Shown here: piece by piece, positions 16,697 to 24,363 of the stretch
How positions within the stretch are numbered: the stretch's first letter is position 1
Layout: the number at the start of each line of letters is the position of its first letter
Source of the DNA: JBQLZQ01 sp052168355
GTDB lineage: Bacteria; Pseudomonadota; Alphaproteobacteria; DSM-16000; Inquilinaceae
Reading direction: 5' to 3'
Assembly (NCBI GenBank): GCA_052168355.1
Contig: JBQLZQ010000016.1
Span: forward strand, 1 to 64,000
Length of the DNA stretch: 64,000 nucleotides
The notes under the pieces: generated by a model
Seen by the model: only the letters and a program-made list of their open reading frames with translations
What the model was told of the DNA's origin: nothing
Database searches by the model: none
Made by a program: the position numbers and the translations under genes

Positions 16697-17911
16697 CTAG
16701 CCGATATGCGGCACGGCACCCAGCTCGCCGCCTAGATATTTCTTCATCAGGCTAGGCTCACGGCGGAGACCGAGGATGTCGCGTACGCCGAACACGGTGG
16801 TGGCACCGGTGCTGTCTTTGTTTGTCAGGAAGATCTGTTCCTTTTCCAAATCGTCCAGAACACTCGGGTTGTGCGCCGTGAAGAAAAGCTGAGCGCCATG
16901 GGGGTTGCGATCCTCACTGTCGAACCATCTGAGCAGTTCGGGTATGACCAGAGAGTGCAAGTCGGCGTCCAACTCGTCGATCACCACGACGTGGCCCGAT
17001 TGGAGAGCGTAGTGGATACGCATGAAGACTTCCAGAAACCGGATCGTCCCATGGCTTTCATCGGCAGGTTGGATCGGCCGATGAAGTCCGTCATGGATGA
17101 ACTGCCCCCACGGGCCGGAAGGTCCTTCGACGATCTGAAGCTCGTTCAAGCCGATGTCCAACCTCTGAAGTTCTCGGTTCAGGGCCAACAACGCGTCCGG
17201 GTTGTCGGCGTAGAATGAGAAAATCGCCCCGAGCTCGACAGCCTTTTTTTGGCCGACCAGATTTGTGCCGAGCCTCCGTACGTCTTCCCAGATCGTTACG
17301 GAAAGAGGGTGGTTTAACGTCGCCAAGGTGGCGATGACGGAGGAGTTCGGCTTGATCGCCTTGAACCTGGGATCGCTTGAGGAAAGTTCGAACTCATCGC
17401 CTACCTGAACCGATTGTTCCTGACCGGCAACACGCTTGAAAAGCCGCCGCAGCCTTTTCCCGGGCCTATAGGAAAGGGATTCGTAGCCAACGACCGCTCG
17501 GCGGTGATGTCCGCTGTCTCCATTTGCCCAACGGTATGCGATGGCAAGGTCGTATTGGAACCAGAAATCAGTATTTCCGATCCACCGGGCCTCGAACTCC
17601 ATAGAGATCCGAGTAGGGTGCGAGGCACTGTTCTCGGTCATGAAGGGCGAAAAATGAGGGATCATCTCGTCAGGCTTGAGGGCAATGCTATTGGTGACGA
17701 AATCGATCACCGACGTGATCGCCCTGATGACCGTCGATTTCCCCGAGGCGTTCGGACCGTAGAAGGCTATCGTCGCCGGAATTAGCTCGCGCGCCCCCGA
17801 GCGCGAAAGCCGGAATGCAGGGCGTGACGGAGCGTTCTTTGGAACCCTGAACGTCAAATCCACCCGATCCCGAATGGAATAAAAGTTTTCGATTGAGAGC
17901 GACCGGATCAT
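16697..17911 (-). CDS. AAA/ABC-type ATPase of a RloA/AbiL-like defence pair
   Basis: 404 residues. The N-terminus MIRSLSIENFYSIRDRVDL and Walker A GPNASGKS (52-59) define the SMC/RecF-like ATPases of the AAA_15/AAA_21 group. A degenerate signature ESHGTIRFL (285-293), Walker B VVVIDELD (308-315) and the histidine switch FFTAHNPSVLDD (343-354) are all intact. Such ATPases sense infection and license a partner nuclease, here the RloB-like gene just downstream. GAGGA lies five bases before the ATG. Codon use is more AT-rich than in the flanking housekeeping genes, suggesting transfer. It could also be an uncharacterised housekeeping ATPase, but the pairing argues for defence. Confidence 0.78.
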   Translation of the reverse strand: MIRSLSIENFYSIRDRVDLTFRVPKNAPSRPAFRLSRSGARELIPATIAFYGPNASGKSTVIRAITSVIDFVTNSIALKPDEMIPHFSPFMTENSASHPTRISMEFEARWIGNTDFWFQYDLAIAYRWANGDSGHHRRAVVGYESLSYRPGKRLRRLFKRVAGQEQSVQVGDEFELSSSDPRFKAIKPNSSVIATLATLNHPLSVTIWEDVRRLGTNLVGQKKAVELGAIFSFYADNPDALLALNRELQRLDIGLNELQIVEGPSGPWGQFIHDGLHRPIQPADESHGTIRFLEVFMRIHYALQSGHVVVIDELDADLHSLVIPELLRWFDSEDRNPHGAQLFFTAHNPSVLDDLEKEQIFLTNKDSTGATTVFGVRDILGLRREPSLMKKYLGGELGAVPHIG

Positions 17912-17944
17912 GAGTTCCTCGCCGGGTTGCAGACGGCGACCCTA

Positions 17945-17957
17945 TCACAATATGTGA
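17945..17957. promoter_or_regulatory. 13-bp palindrome upstream of the AAA ATPase gene
   Basis: TCACA-ATA-TGTGA is a perfect inverted repeat 34 bases before the ATPase start, inside an AT-rich 136-base gap. It is well placed to be an operator for the cassette, but no regulator gene accompanies it. The rest of the gap holds a short inverted repeat CGACAA/TTGTCG around a T-run (about 17979-18002) and no gene. Confidence 0.3.
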
Positions 17958-18047
17958 ATTCAGCGCGCTGTTTAAACGACAAGTCGACGTTTTTTTGTCG
18001 AAATTCGGTTAATAAGTCTGCACTTACGCTCTTAAATCTCCCTTTCG

Positions 18048-18482
18048 TCAAAGAAACGCCGTCAGCCGTTCCTTCTGCCCGTCGGTCAGGGCCTTGCCGG
18101 TGCGGGCCTTGAGGTCGAACAGGACGCTCACCGTTTCGGCCGTGGAGATGCAGACATCGCCGTGGAAGATGGCCTGGCTGTAGGTGAAGGAACTGCCGCC
18201 CACCCGGACCAGGCGCGTGCCGATGTCCAGGGCCGCGGGGTGGGTCAGTTCCCGGTGAAAGTCGATGGTGAACCGCACCACCACCGTCGCCGTGTCGCGC
18301 ATTCCGTCCAGCAACGCGGCGGCGTTGAAGAACTCCAGCCGGCCGGTCTCGAAATAGACCCCGATGGCGTTGTTGTTGACGTGTCCCAAGGGATCCAGGT
18401 CGGCGAAACGCGTCTGCTCCCGGCACCAATGGGGATAGGGCGCCCGGGTCCGGGCGTTGGGGGCGGTTCTGGTGTCTGACAC
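18048..18482 (-). CDS. acyl-CoA thioesterase (4-hydroxybenzoyl-CoA thioesterase fold)
   Basis: 144 residues. The hot-dog fold signature is clear: TRFADLDPLGHVNNNAIGVY with the active-site Asp and the HVNN helix, then FETGRLEFFNAAALL and VVVRFTIDFHRELTHPAAL. This places it in the YbgC/FcbC-like group of thioesterases that cleave short or aromatic acyl-CoA. The substrate cannot be specified. GTG 18482 has AAGGA eight bases upstream; a longer version to 18542 would add a Pro/Arg-rich stretch with no support. Confidence 0.85.
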   Translation of the reverse strand: MSDTRTAPNARTRAPYPHWCREQTRFADLDPLGHVNNNAIGVYFETGRLEFFNAAALLDGMRDTATVVVRFTIDFHRELTHPAALDIGTRLVRVGGSSFTYSQAIFHGDVCISTAETVSVLFDLKARTGKALTDGQKERLTAFL

Positions 18483-18575
18483 GGGCGGGCGGTCCTTGGC
18501 TGTCGTGCGCCTGGGCGCGGGGCAGGGCCACCCATAGCCCATCGGATGGGGCCGTGGAAGGGGGCGACGGAGGGA

Positions 18576-19511
18576 TTATACGGCCGTGAGGCCGGCGGCC
18601 GCGTCGCTCAAGGTGCGCGCGCTTTTCTCAAGCGCGGCTTCTTCATCCGGCGTCAGGGCGGGCCACAGGGTCTCGACGATGCCGCCCGCGCCGACCAGCC
18701 GCGGCACCGACAGGGCCAGCCCGGTCACGCCCAGGACCGAGTCCTCCATCATCGAGACGGTGATCAGGGACCGTTCGTTGCCGAGGATGCTCTGGGCGAT
18801 GCGGGAGATCCCGCCGCCGATGCCGTAATAGGTGGCGCCCTTGCCTTCGATGATATGATAGGCGGCGCGTCGCACGCCATCATCGATCTCGGCCCGGACG
18901 GTGTCCGTCAGCGGCCGGCCGACCTGATCCGCGAACCGCTCAACCGGCAACCCGCCGACGCTGGCCCCGGACCAGTGCAGCACCTCGCTGTCGCCATGCT
19001 CCCCCAGCACGTAGGCGTGGGTCGACCGCGCCGACACGCCCAGATGCCGGCCCAGAAGGGCGCGGAAGCGGGCCGTGTCCAGAACGGTGCCCGACCCGAT
19101 GACGCGGGCCGCCGGCAGGTCCGATATGCGGGTGGCGACCAGGGTCATGATGTCGACCGGGTTGGTCGCGATCAGCAGGATGGCATTGGGCGCGTACTTC
19201 AGAATGCTGGGAATGACGGCGGCAAAGACGGCGGCGTTGCGGTCCAGAAGTTGAAGCCGGGTTTCCCCCGGCTTCTGGCTCACGCCGCACGCCAGCACGA
19301 CGATGGCGGCGTCCTGGAGATCGGCATAGTCGCCGGCCCGCACCGATACCGCCCGCGCGAACGGTACCGCGTGGCCGATGTCCTGGGCCTGTGCCTTGGC
19401 CAGAGACTCGTTTTGATCGACCAGCACGATGTCGCTGGCGACACCCTGCATGACCATGGCATAGGCGGTGGTGCTGCCGACCATGCCCGCTCCGACGATG
19501 CCGATTTTCAT
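18576..19511 (-). CDS. ldh: L-lactate dehydrogenase
   Basis: 311 residues. NAD-binding GAGMVGSTTAYAM, the substrate loop VSQKPGETR with Gln79, catalytic ATNPVD and GEHGDSE with the proton-relay histidine. In this superfamily Gln at the loop position favours pyruvate/lactate while Arg favours malate, and GEHGDSE rather than GGHGD also points to lactate. So this is L-lactate dehydrogenase (EC 1.1.1.27), not malate dehydrogenase. It stands alone between the thioesterase and the CYTH-CHAD gene, with no fermentation operon. Confidence 0.92.
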   Translation of the reverse strand: MKIGIVGAGMVGSTTAYAMVMQGVASDIVLVDQNESLAKAQAQDIGHAVPFARAVSVRAGDYADLQDAAIVVLACGVSQKPGETRLQLLDRNAAVFAAVIPSILKYAPNAILLIATNPVDIMTLVATRISDLPAARVIGSGTVLDTARFRALLGRHLGVSARSTHAYVLGEHGDSEVLHWSGASVGGLPVERFADQVGRPLTDTVRAEIDDGVRRAAYHIIEGKGATYYGIGGGISRIAQSILGNERSLITVSMMEDSVLGVTGLALSVPRLVGAGGIVETLWPALTPDEEAALEKSARTLSDAAAGLTAV

Positions 19512-19542
19512 GGCGTCACGTTCCTACTTCTCGAAAGGATTC

Positions 19543-21087
19543 TCAGGACCCGCTTTGCCAGAACGGCGAGGCGTCCGCGAACCTGTTCCAGTCCCGCAGC
19601 AATTCCGGTTCCGCGACGTTGAGCCGTTGGGCGTGCCAGCCGACCACCAGCCCCGCCGGGTAATCGATCGCGTCGCCGCCGGTCCGGCGCAATATGGCCA
19701 TCAGCCGCTGCGCCGTGGCGATATCGTTGAGGTGACCCAGATCGTCCTGCAGCGCCGCCATCGCCTTGAGGTACGGCTTGGCCTTCTTCTTGGGATAGAG
19801 GGCGCTGAAGAACCCAGCCGCGTAGCGCATCTTCTTGAGCGCGATCCGCACCTGGTGCCGGCCGTCGGTATCCAGGGATGCGAACCGCCGGCCCAGCCGG
19901 GCGACCTTGCGCTGCCGCTTGGCCAACAGGTGCAGGGCGAGATCGGCGACCGGCCGGTCGTGCCACGCCGATGTCCGCGCCCGCCAGCCGCCGCTTTCCA
20001 GCCACAGCCCCAGGCGCAGCAGAAAGGTCGTGTACCGGGGCGACTCGATGGCGGTGCGCGCCGCCTCATATCCAGCCGCCCGCGCGACCTCGGCGGCCTC
20101 GCGCAGCCGGACCAGGGCCGTATCCTCGATGCTCTGGGCTTGCAGCGGTGCCAGCGTTTCGGAAAGGAACACGTCCCAGTCGCGTGCCGCGCCCAGGCTG
20201 CCGGCGGCCCATTGCGCCTCCGCCTTGAAATAGGCCGCGTCCGCTTCGGGGATGACGCCACCGAAGATCGACAGGGCCGACCGGAAGCGCCGCAGGCCGA
20301 CCCGCATCTGATGCACGCCTTCGGGGTGGCGTCCATCCAGGGCGGCCGCCTCGTTGGCGGTCCAGTGGGCCATGCAATGGCGCAAAATCGCGGCCATCGC
20401 CGTGTCGACCGTCAGCCTTGGCTTGAGTTTCAGCCGATCAGGCCCGTGCCAGTCCGGCGGGCCGCCGTCGGCCAGGGCGTAGCCCCGGTCGGATTTGCTG
20501 CGCCATTCTATCCGCAACGGCGCCTGCTCGTGGAGCGCCAGGGCCAGCCGGAAGATTGCGGCGGTCGATCCGCCCTTCAGTTCCAGCTCGATTTCCGACA
20601 CCGGAATCCGGTCGCCCGCCGCGGCGATGGTCCCCTCATCGAAGGCCAGTTCGATATGGCTTGCCGACCCGTCGGGTTCGGACGACTCCAGAGTCCGGGT
20701 CTCGCGTTTGATGCTGCTGGAGAAAATCGGGCGCAGCGCCGTTTCGCTCAACGCAGTGATTTTGGCCAGGGCCGTGGTGTGCAGGAGAGCGTTGATGTCC
20801 GGATCGGCCGATCCCAGCGGCGTTTCCCATTCCGCCCGGTCGAACCCGTCGGCACCCACGCCGCCGGCTTTCACCGTTTGCACATATCGGCGCCCGGACT
20901 TGCGGACCCGGAACGCGATCTTGCGTTGGCGCAGATCCATGTCAACGGTGTCGTAGTAGGTGTTTTCCAGGCGCTTGGGCCGTCCGCGCGGCTGGCCCTC
21001 GCCGGCGATCATCGGCGCGGCGCGCACGGCTGCCAGGGATTCCGGCGATCCCACCAGCTTCAGTTCGATCTCCCGGTTGGCGGGCAT
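19543..21087 (-). CDS. CYTH and CHAD domain protein
   Basis: 514 residues. The N-terminal CYTH domain starts with REIELKL, the E-x-E-x-K motif (residues 5-9) of the triphosphate tunnel metalloenzymes, and continues with NTYYDTVDMDLRQRKIAFR and EIELELKGG. The C-terminal CHAD domain (from about 225) has the expected conserved histidines and basic residues: GVHQMRVGLRRFRSAL and GRHQVRIALKKMRYAAGFF. Such fusions hydrolyse inorganic triphosphate or bind polyphosphate. ATG 21087 is preferred because GAAGGGGG precedes it; in-frame ATGs at 21120 and 21157 lack a ribosome site. Confidence 0.9.
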   Translation of the reverse strand: MPANREIELKLVGSPESLAAVRAAPMIAGEGQPRGRPKRLENTYYDTVDMDLRQRKIAFRVRKSGRRYVQTVKAGGVGADGFDRAEWETPLGSADPDINALLHTTALAKITALSETALRPIFSSSIKRETRTLESSEPDGSASHIELAFDEGTIAAAGDRIPVSEIELELKGGSTAAIFRLALALHEQAPLRIEWRSKSDRGYALADGGPPDWHGPDRLKLKPRLTVDTAMAAILRHCMAHWTANEAAALDGRHPEGVHQMRVGLRRFRSALSIFGGVIPEADAAYFKAEAQWAAGSLGAARDWDVFLSETLAPLQAQSIEDTALVRLREAAEVARAAGYEAARTAIESPRYTTFLLRLGLWLESGGWRARTSAWHDRPVADLALHLLAKRQRKVARLGRRFASLDTDGRHQVRIALKKMRYAAGFFSALYPKKKAKPYLKAMAALQDDLGHLNDIATAQRLMAILRRTGGDAIDYPAGLVVGWHAQRLNVAEPELLRDWNRFADASPFWQSGS

Positions 21088-21327
21088 CGCCCCCTTCTTT
21101 CGCTCGGCTGACTTGGTCATCACCGACAAATTGTTTTGTTTACTATGATTTTCCATGTCTTTTCGTCGATGGCGTTCGCCCTTGCGACCGCGCGTCGCAA
21201 CGACCCACAGAAACAAACACGGCCGCAAGGGGTTTTCGCACCGGCGCGGCTCACCTATGTGTCGTCTGTGACGCGGCCGATGGTCTAAAACAAGCTTGGC
21301 CAAAACAAGAGGGAGCCCGATCAGCCC

Positions 21328-22539
21328 ATGTCCGCGCACGCATCCGACTTCAAAACCCTGGACGACATCGATGTGGCCGGCAAGACGGTGCTGGTCCGCG
21401 GCGATCTGAATGTTCCGATGAAGGACGGAGCGGTGACCGACGCAACGCGCCTGGAGCGTCTGGCGCCGACCCTGATCGAGCTGGCGGACAAGGGCGCGCG
21501 GGTCGTCGTCCTGTCCCATTTCGGTCGGCCGAAGGGAACCGCCGATCCCAAATACTCCCTGCGTTCCGTCGTGACCGCGCTGGAAAAGGCGGTGGGCGGC
21601 CGTTCGGTCGCGTTCGCGGAGGATTGTGTCGGCGCCAGGGCGGAAGCCGCCGTCGCGGCCGCCGCCGGCGGCGACATCGTGCTGCTGGAGAATTTGCGCT
21701 TTCACCCGGGCGAGGAGAGGAACGACAGCGACTTCGCCGCGCAACTGGCCGCGCTTGGCGACCTCTATGTCAACGATGCGTTTTCCGCCGCCCATCGCGC
21801 CCACGCCTCGACGGAAGCGATCGCGCGTCTGCTGCCGGCCGCGGCGGGCCGGCTGATGCAGGCCGAACTGCAGGCGCTGGGCCGGGCCCTCGACCGGCCC
21901 CAACGGCCGGTGGTGGCCATCGTCGGCGGCGCCAAGATCTCGACCAAGCTCACATTGCTGGAGAACATGGTGCGCCGGGTCGACGTGCTGGTCCTGGGCG
22001 GCGGCATGGCGAACACGTTTCTGCACGCGTCCGGTACCGATATGGGTGCCAGCCTGTGCGAAAAGGACATGGCCGACCAGGCCCGCCGGATTGCCGATAC
22101 GGCCAAGGGGGCGGGGTGTGAGATCATGCTGCCCACGGACGGCGTGGTGGCCCGCGAGTTTGCCGAGAACGCGGCCAACGAGGTCGTCGCGGTCGATGCC
22201 ATTCCGGCGGACGCCATGATGCTGGACATCGGGCCCGGCAGCGTCCGGCGGGTGGTGGACAAGCTTTCCGATTGCCGCACGATCGTATGGAACGGGCCGC
22301 TGGGTGCGTTCGAGATCGCCCCGTTCGACGCCGGCACCAACGATGTGGCCCGCCACGCCGCCACCCTGACCCAGTCCGGGCGGGTGCTGACGGTGGCGGG
22401 CGGCGGCGATACGGTGGCCGCCCTGGCCCGGGCCGGCGTTCTGGACAAATTCAGCTATGTATCGACCGCCGGCGGTGCTTTCCTGGAGTGGCTGGAAGGC
22501 AAGGACCTGCCGGGCGTGGCGGCGCTGAAGTCAGTTTGA
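21328..22539 (+). CDS. pgk: phosphoglycerate kinase
   Basis: 403 residues, the normal length. N-terminal substrate site VLVRGDLNVPMKDG, basic patch LSHFGRPKG, ENLRFHPGEE, hinge GGAKISTKL, and C-terminal nucleotide-binding WNGPLGAFE and VAGGGDTVAAL. The enzyme interconverts 1,3-bisphosphoglycerate and 3-phosphoglycerate with ATP gain in glycolysis. It is not next to gap or fba here; the following gene, a periplasmic sugar dehydrogenase, starts 38 bases downstream. The 240-base gap upstream holds a hairpin (TTGCGAC-5-GTCGCAA, 21182-21200) but no T-run. Confidence 0.97.
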   Translation: MSAHASDFKTLDDIDVAGKTVLVRGDLNVPMKDGAVTDATRLERLAPTLIELADKGARVVVLSHFGRPKGTADPKYSLRSVVTALEKAVGGRSVAFAEDCVGARAEAAVAAAAGGDIVLLENLRFHPGEERNDSDFAAQLAALGDLYVNDAFSAAHRAHASTEAIARLLPAAAGRLMQAELQALGRALDRPQRPVVAIVGGAKISTKLTLLENMVRRVDVLVLGGGMANTFLHASGTDMGASLCEKDMADQARRIADTAKGAGCEIMLPTDGVVAREFAENAANEVVAVDAIPADAMMLDIGPGSVRRVVDKLSDCRTIVWNGPLGAFEIAPFDAGTNDVARHAATLTQSGRVLTVAGGGDTVAALARAGVLDKFSYVSTAGGAFLEWLEGKDLPGVAALKSV

Positions 22540-22577
22540 ATTTATCCGTGCGTGTCGGACCCATCGGAGCCGTAGCC

Positions 22578-23834
22578 ATGACCCCTATACCGCCGATCCG
22601 CCTTGCCTTGGCCATGACGGCCGGCGCCTTGGCGCTTGTGACGGCCGGCATTGCCGGTGCGCAAAACCAGGTGCCGGGGACCCGCATTCATGTCACGCCG
22701 GCGGACATGCCCCCGCCCTTCGCCACGGACAGCGTCTCCAACGGCCCCGATATCATCGACCGGCCGGCCGATGCAACGCTGGCGGTGCCGCCCGGGTTCA
22801 CCGCCTCCCTGTTCGCGGAGGGGCTGGAGCGTCCGAGGGAATTCGCCATCGCGCCCAACGGCGATGTGCTGGTGTCCCTGCCCCGGGTCGATCGGATCAT
22901 GTTGCTCCGCGACGCGGATGGCGATGGGCGGGCCGAGACGGTCGGCACCTTCATCGACGATTTCGACCGGCCTTACGGTCTGGCGATCCTCGACGGCCAT
23001 CTGTATGTCGCCGATGCCGACGGTCTGTGGCGGATCCCATATGCCGCCGGTGACGAGACGGCCTCGGACAGGCCGGAGAGACTGACGGCGCGGTCCGCGC
23101 TGGGCAGCGCCAGGGGCCATTGGACCCGAAGCCTGGCCATCAGTCCCGACGGCACCCGGGCCTATATCGGGGTCGGATCCCGCGACAACATCGACGACGA
23201 AGACCCGCCACGGGCCACGATCCAGGAATTCGCCCTCGACGGCGGAGAGGGTGCCGCGCAGCAGAGCACGCTGGCCAGCGGCCTGCGCAACCCCGTCGGC
23301 ATGGCCTTCGCGCCGGGCACGTCCGATCTGTACACCGTCGTCAACGAACGCGACGGGTTGGGCGACGGGCTGGTCCCCGATTTTCTCACCCGTGTGGAGC
23401 GGGGGGCGTTCTATGGCTGGCCCTACGCCTATATCGGCCCGAACCCGCAGCCCGACTATGCCGAACGGCGGCCAGACCTGGTGGAGCAGACGGTGGTTCC
23501 CGATGTGCTGTTTGAGGCCCATTCGGCGCCCATCGGGCTGGTCTTCTACGACGGCGACCTGTTTCCCCCGGACTATCGCGGCGACGCCTTTGTCGCCCTG
23601 CGCGGGTCGTGGAACCGGTCAGACCCGACCGGATACAAAGTGGTGCGGGTGCCGTTTACCGATGGGCGGCCCGAAGGCTGGTATGAAACCTTCGCCAGCG
23701 GTTTCTGGACCGACGGGACCGATCAGGCGCGGGTCTGGGGGCGGCCAACGGGTCTGGCGGTCATGCCCGACGGTGCCTTGCTGATCGCCGATGAAATCGG
23801 CGGCACGATCTGGCGGGTAACCTACGGCCAATAG
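22578..23834 (+). CDS. periplasmic PQQ-dependent sugar dehydrogenase-like protein (sorbosone dehydrogenase family)
   Basis: 418 residues. A signal peptide spans about 1-29 (LAMTAGALALVTAGIAGAQ). The mature part is a six-bladed beta-propeller of the soluble glucose/sorbosone dehydrogenase type: VPPGFTASLFAEGLERPREF, DRIMLLRDADGDGRAE, ASGLRNPVGMAFAPGTSDLY, VVNERDGLGDGLVPDFLT and FVALRGSWNRSDPTGYKVVR. These match the conserved NP-G and RGSWNR signatures. It should oxidise an aldose using PQQ in the periplasm; the substrate is unknown. No pqq genes are in the window. It may be co-transcribed with pgk. Confidence 0.85.
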   Translation: MTPIPPIRLALAMTAGALALVTAGIAGAQNQVPGTRIHVTPADMPPPFATDSVSNGPDIIDRPADATLAVPPGFTASLFAEGLERPREFAIAPNGDVLVSLPRVDRIMLLRDADGDGRAETVGTFIDDFDRPYGLAILDGHLYVADADGLWRIPYAAGDETASDRPERLTARSALGSARGHWTRSLAISPDGTRAYIGVGSRDNIDDEDPPRATIQEFALDGGEGAAQQSTLASGLRNPVGMAFAPGTSDLYTVVNERDGLGDGLVPDFLTRVERGAFYGWPYAYIGPNPQPDYAERRPDLVEQTVVPDVLFEAHSAPIGLVFYDGDLFPPDYRGDAFVALRGSWNRSDPTGYKVVRVPFTDGRPEGWYETFASGFWTDGTDQARVWGRPTGLAVMPDGALLIADEIGGTIWRVTYGQ

Positions 23835-23951
23835 GCCTCATGGCCTCGGATTTCGGCCGCATAACCTCTTGTTAACACCTGGCGGCCCATGATGCGGCCA
23901 GGGCGGATCCCAGGGACCCGCCCGTTCCTGTCATGGACTCGAGGTCGTTCG

Positions 23952-24200
23952 ATGCAGGTTTCCCCGTCCGCCGGCGTTTTTCAGGCCCTTTCCGCGTTTT
24001 TTCAGCCCGGTCCGGTTCGCCCCCAGGGCGCCGGAGACACCGATGCGCCCGCCGTTTCGATGGCCGCCACGACATCCATGGCGCCGCCGCCGGCCGGCTC
24101 GACATCCGTGGCCAAGGCCGCGCCGGTCACCGACACGTTCGACGGTCCCCCGCCCGAAGGGCCGGTGCGCCGCGGCAGCCTGGTCGACGTCGTCGCCTAG
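23952..24200 (+). CDS. small Ala/Pro-rich protein, stop codon supplied by repeat copy 2
   Basis: 82 residues, MQVSPSAGVFQALSAFFQPG then a low-complexity Ala/Pro/Thr segment and FDGPPPEGPVRRGSLVDVVA. GAGG sits seven bases before the ATG, the only positive evidence for expression. No known family is recognised. Its TAG stop is formed by the first three bases of the 138-bp element at 24198, so an ancestral form may have been longer. It could also be non-coding. Confidence 0.4.
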   Translation: MQVSPSAGVFQALSAFFQPGPVRPQGAGDTDAPAVSMAATTSMAPPPAGSTSVAKAAPVTDTFDGPPPEGPVRRGSLVDVVA

Positions 24201-24335
24201 AGCAGGATCGCCTTGGGTGGAATCGCTTCGGCGATCCCACCCAAGGCGTGAATCCTACTCTATTCATAGAGTTAGAGAGCGATTCACGTCATTGGTGGAA
24301 GCGGGTCCGCTTCCACCAATGACGATCGCGCTCTA
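24198..24335. repeat. 138-bp interspersed hairpin element, copy 2
   Basis: Same orientation as copy 1 (3204-3341); 135 of 138 positions are identical. Terminal inverted repeats TAGAGCAGGATCGCC and (read inward from the right) TAGAGCGCGATCGTC match at 12 of 15 positions. In the first hairpin, position 24239 is A where copy 1 has G (3245); it pairs with the same T, so the stem becomes fully Watson-Crick. The other two differences are near the right end. It lies between the small gene and the stop of the AraC-type regulator. Confidence 0.9.
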
Positions 24336-24363
24336 AGGGTCTCGGGGCCGGCGCCTCACCTCC

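Noticed and set aside
16111..17911. Restriction-modification or toxin-antitoxin system
   Set aside because: No methyltransferase, specificity or antitoxin-like gene is present; the ATPase plus TOPRIM-like pairing fits RloAB/AbiL-type better.
18576..19511. Malate dehydrogenase
   Set aside because: The substrate loop has Gln rather than Arg, and the active-site motif is GEHGDSE, both favouring L-lactate dehydrogenase.
21182..21200. TTGCGAC-CGCGC-GTCGCAA hairpin as terminator upstream of pgk
   Set aside because: No T-run on either strand follows; too short for a confident regulatory call.
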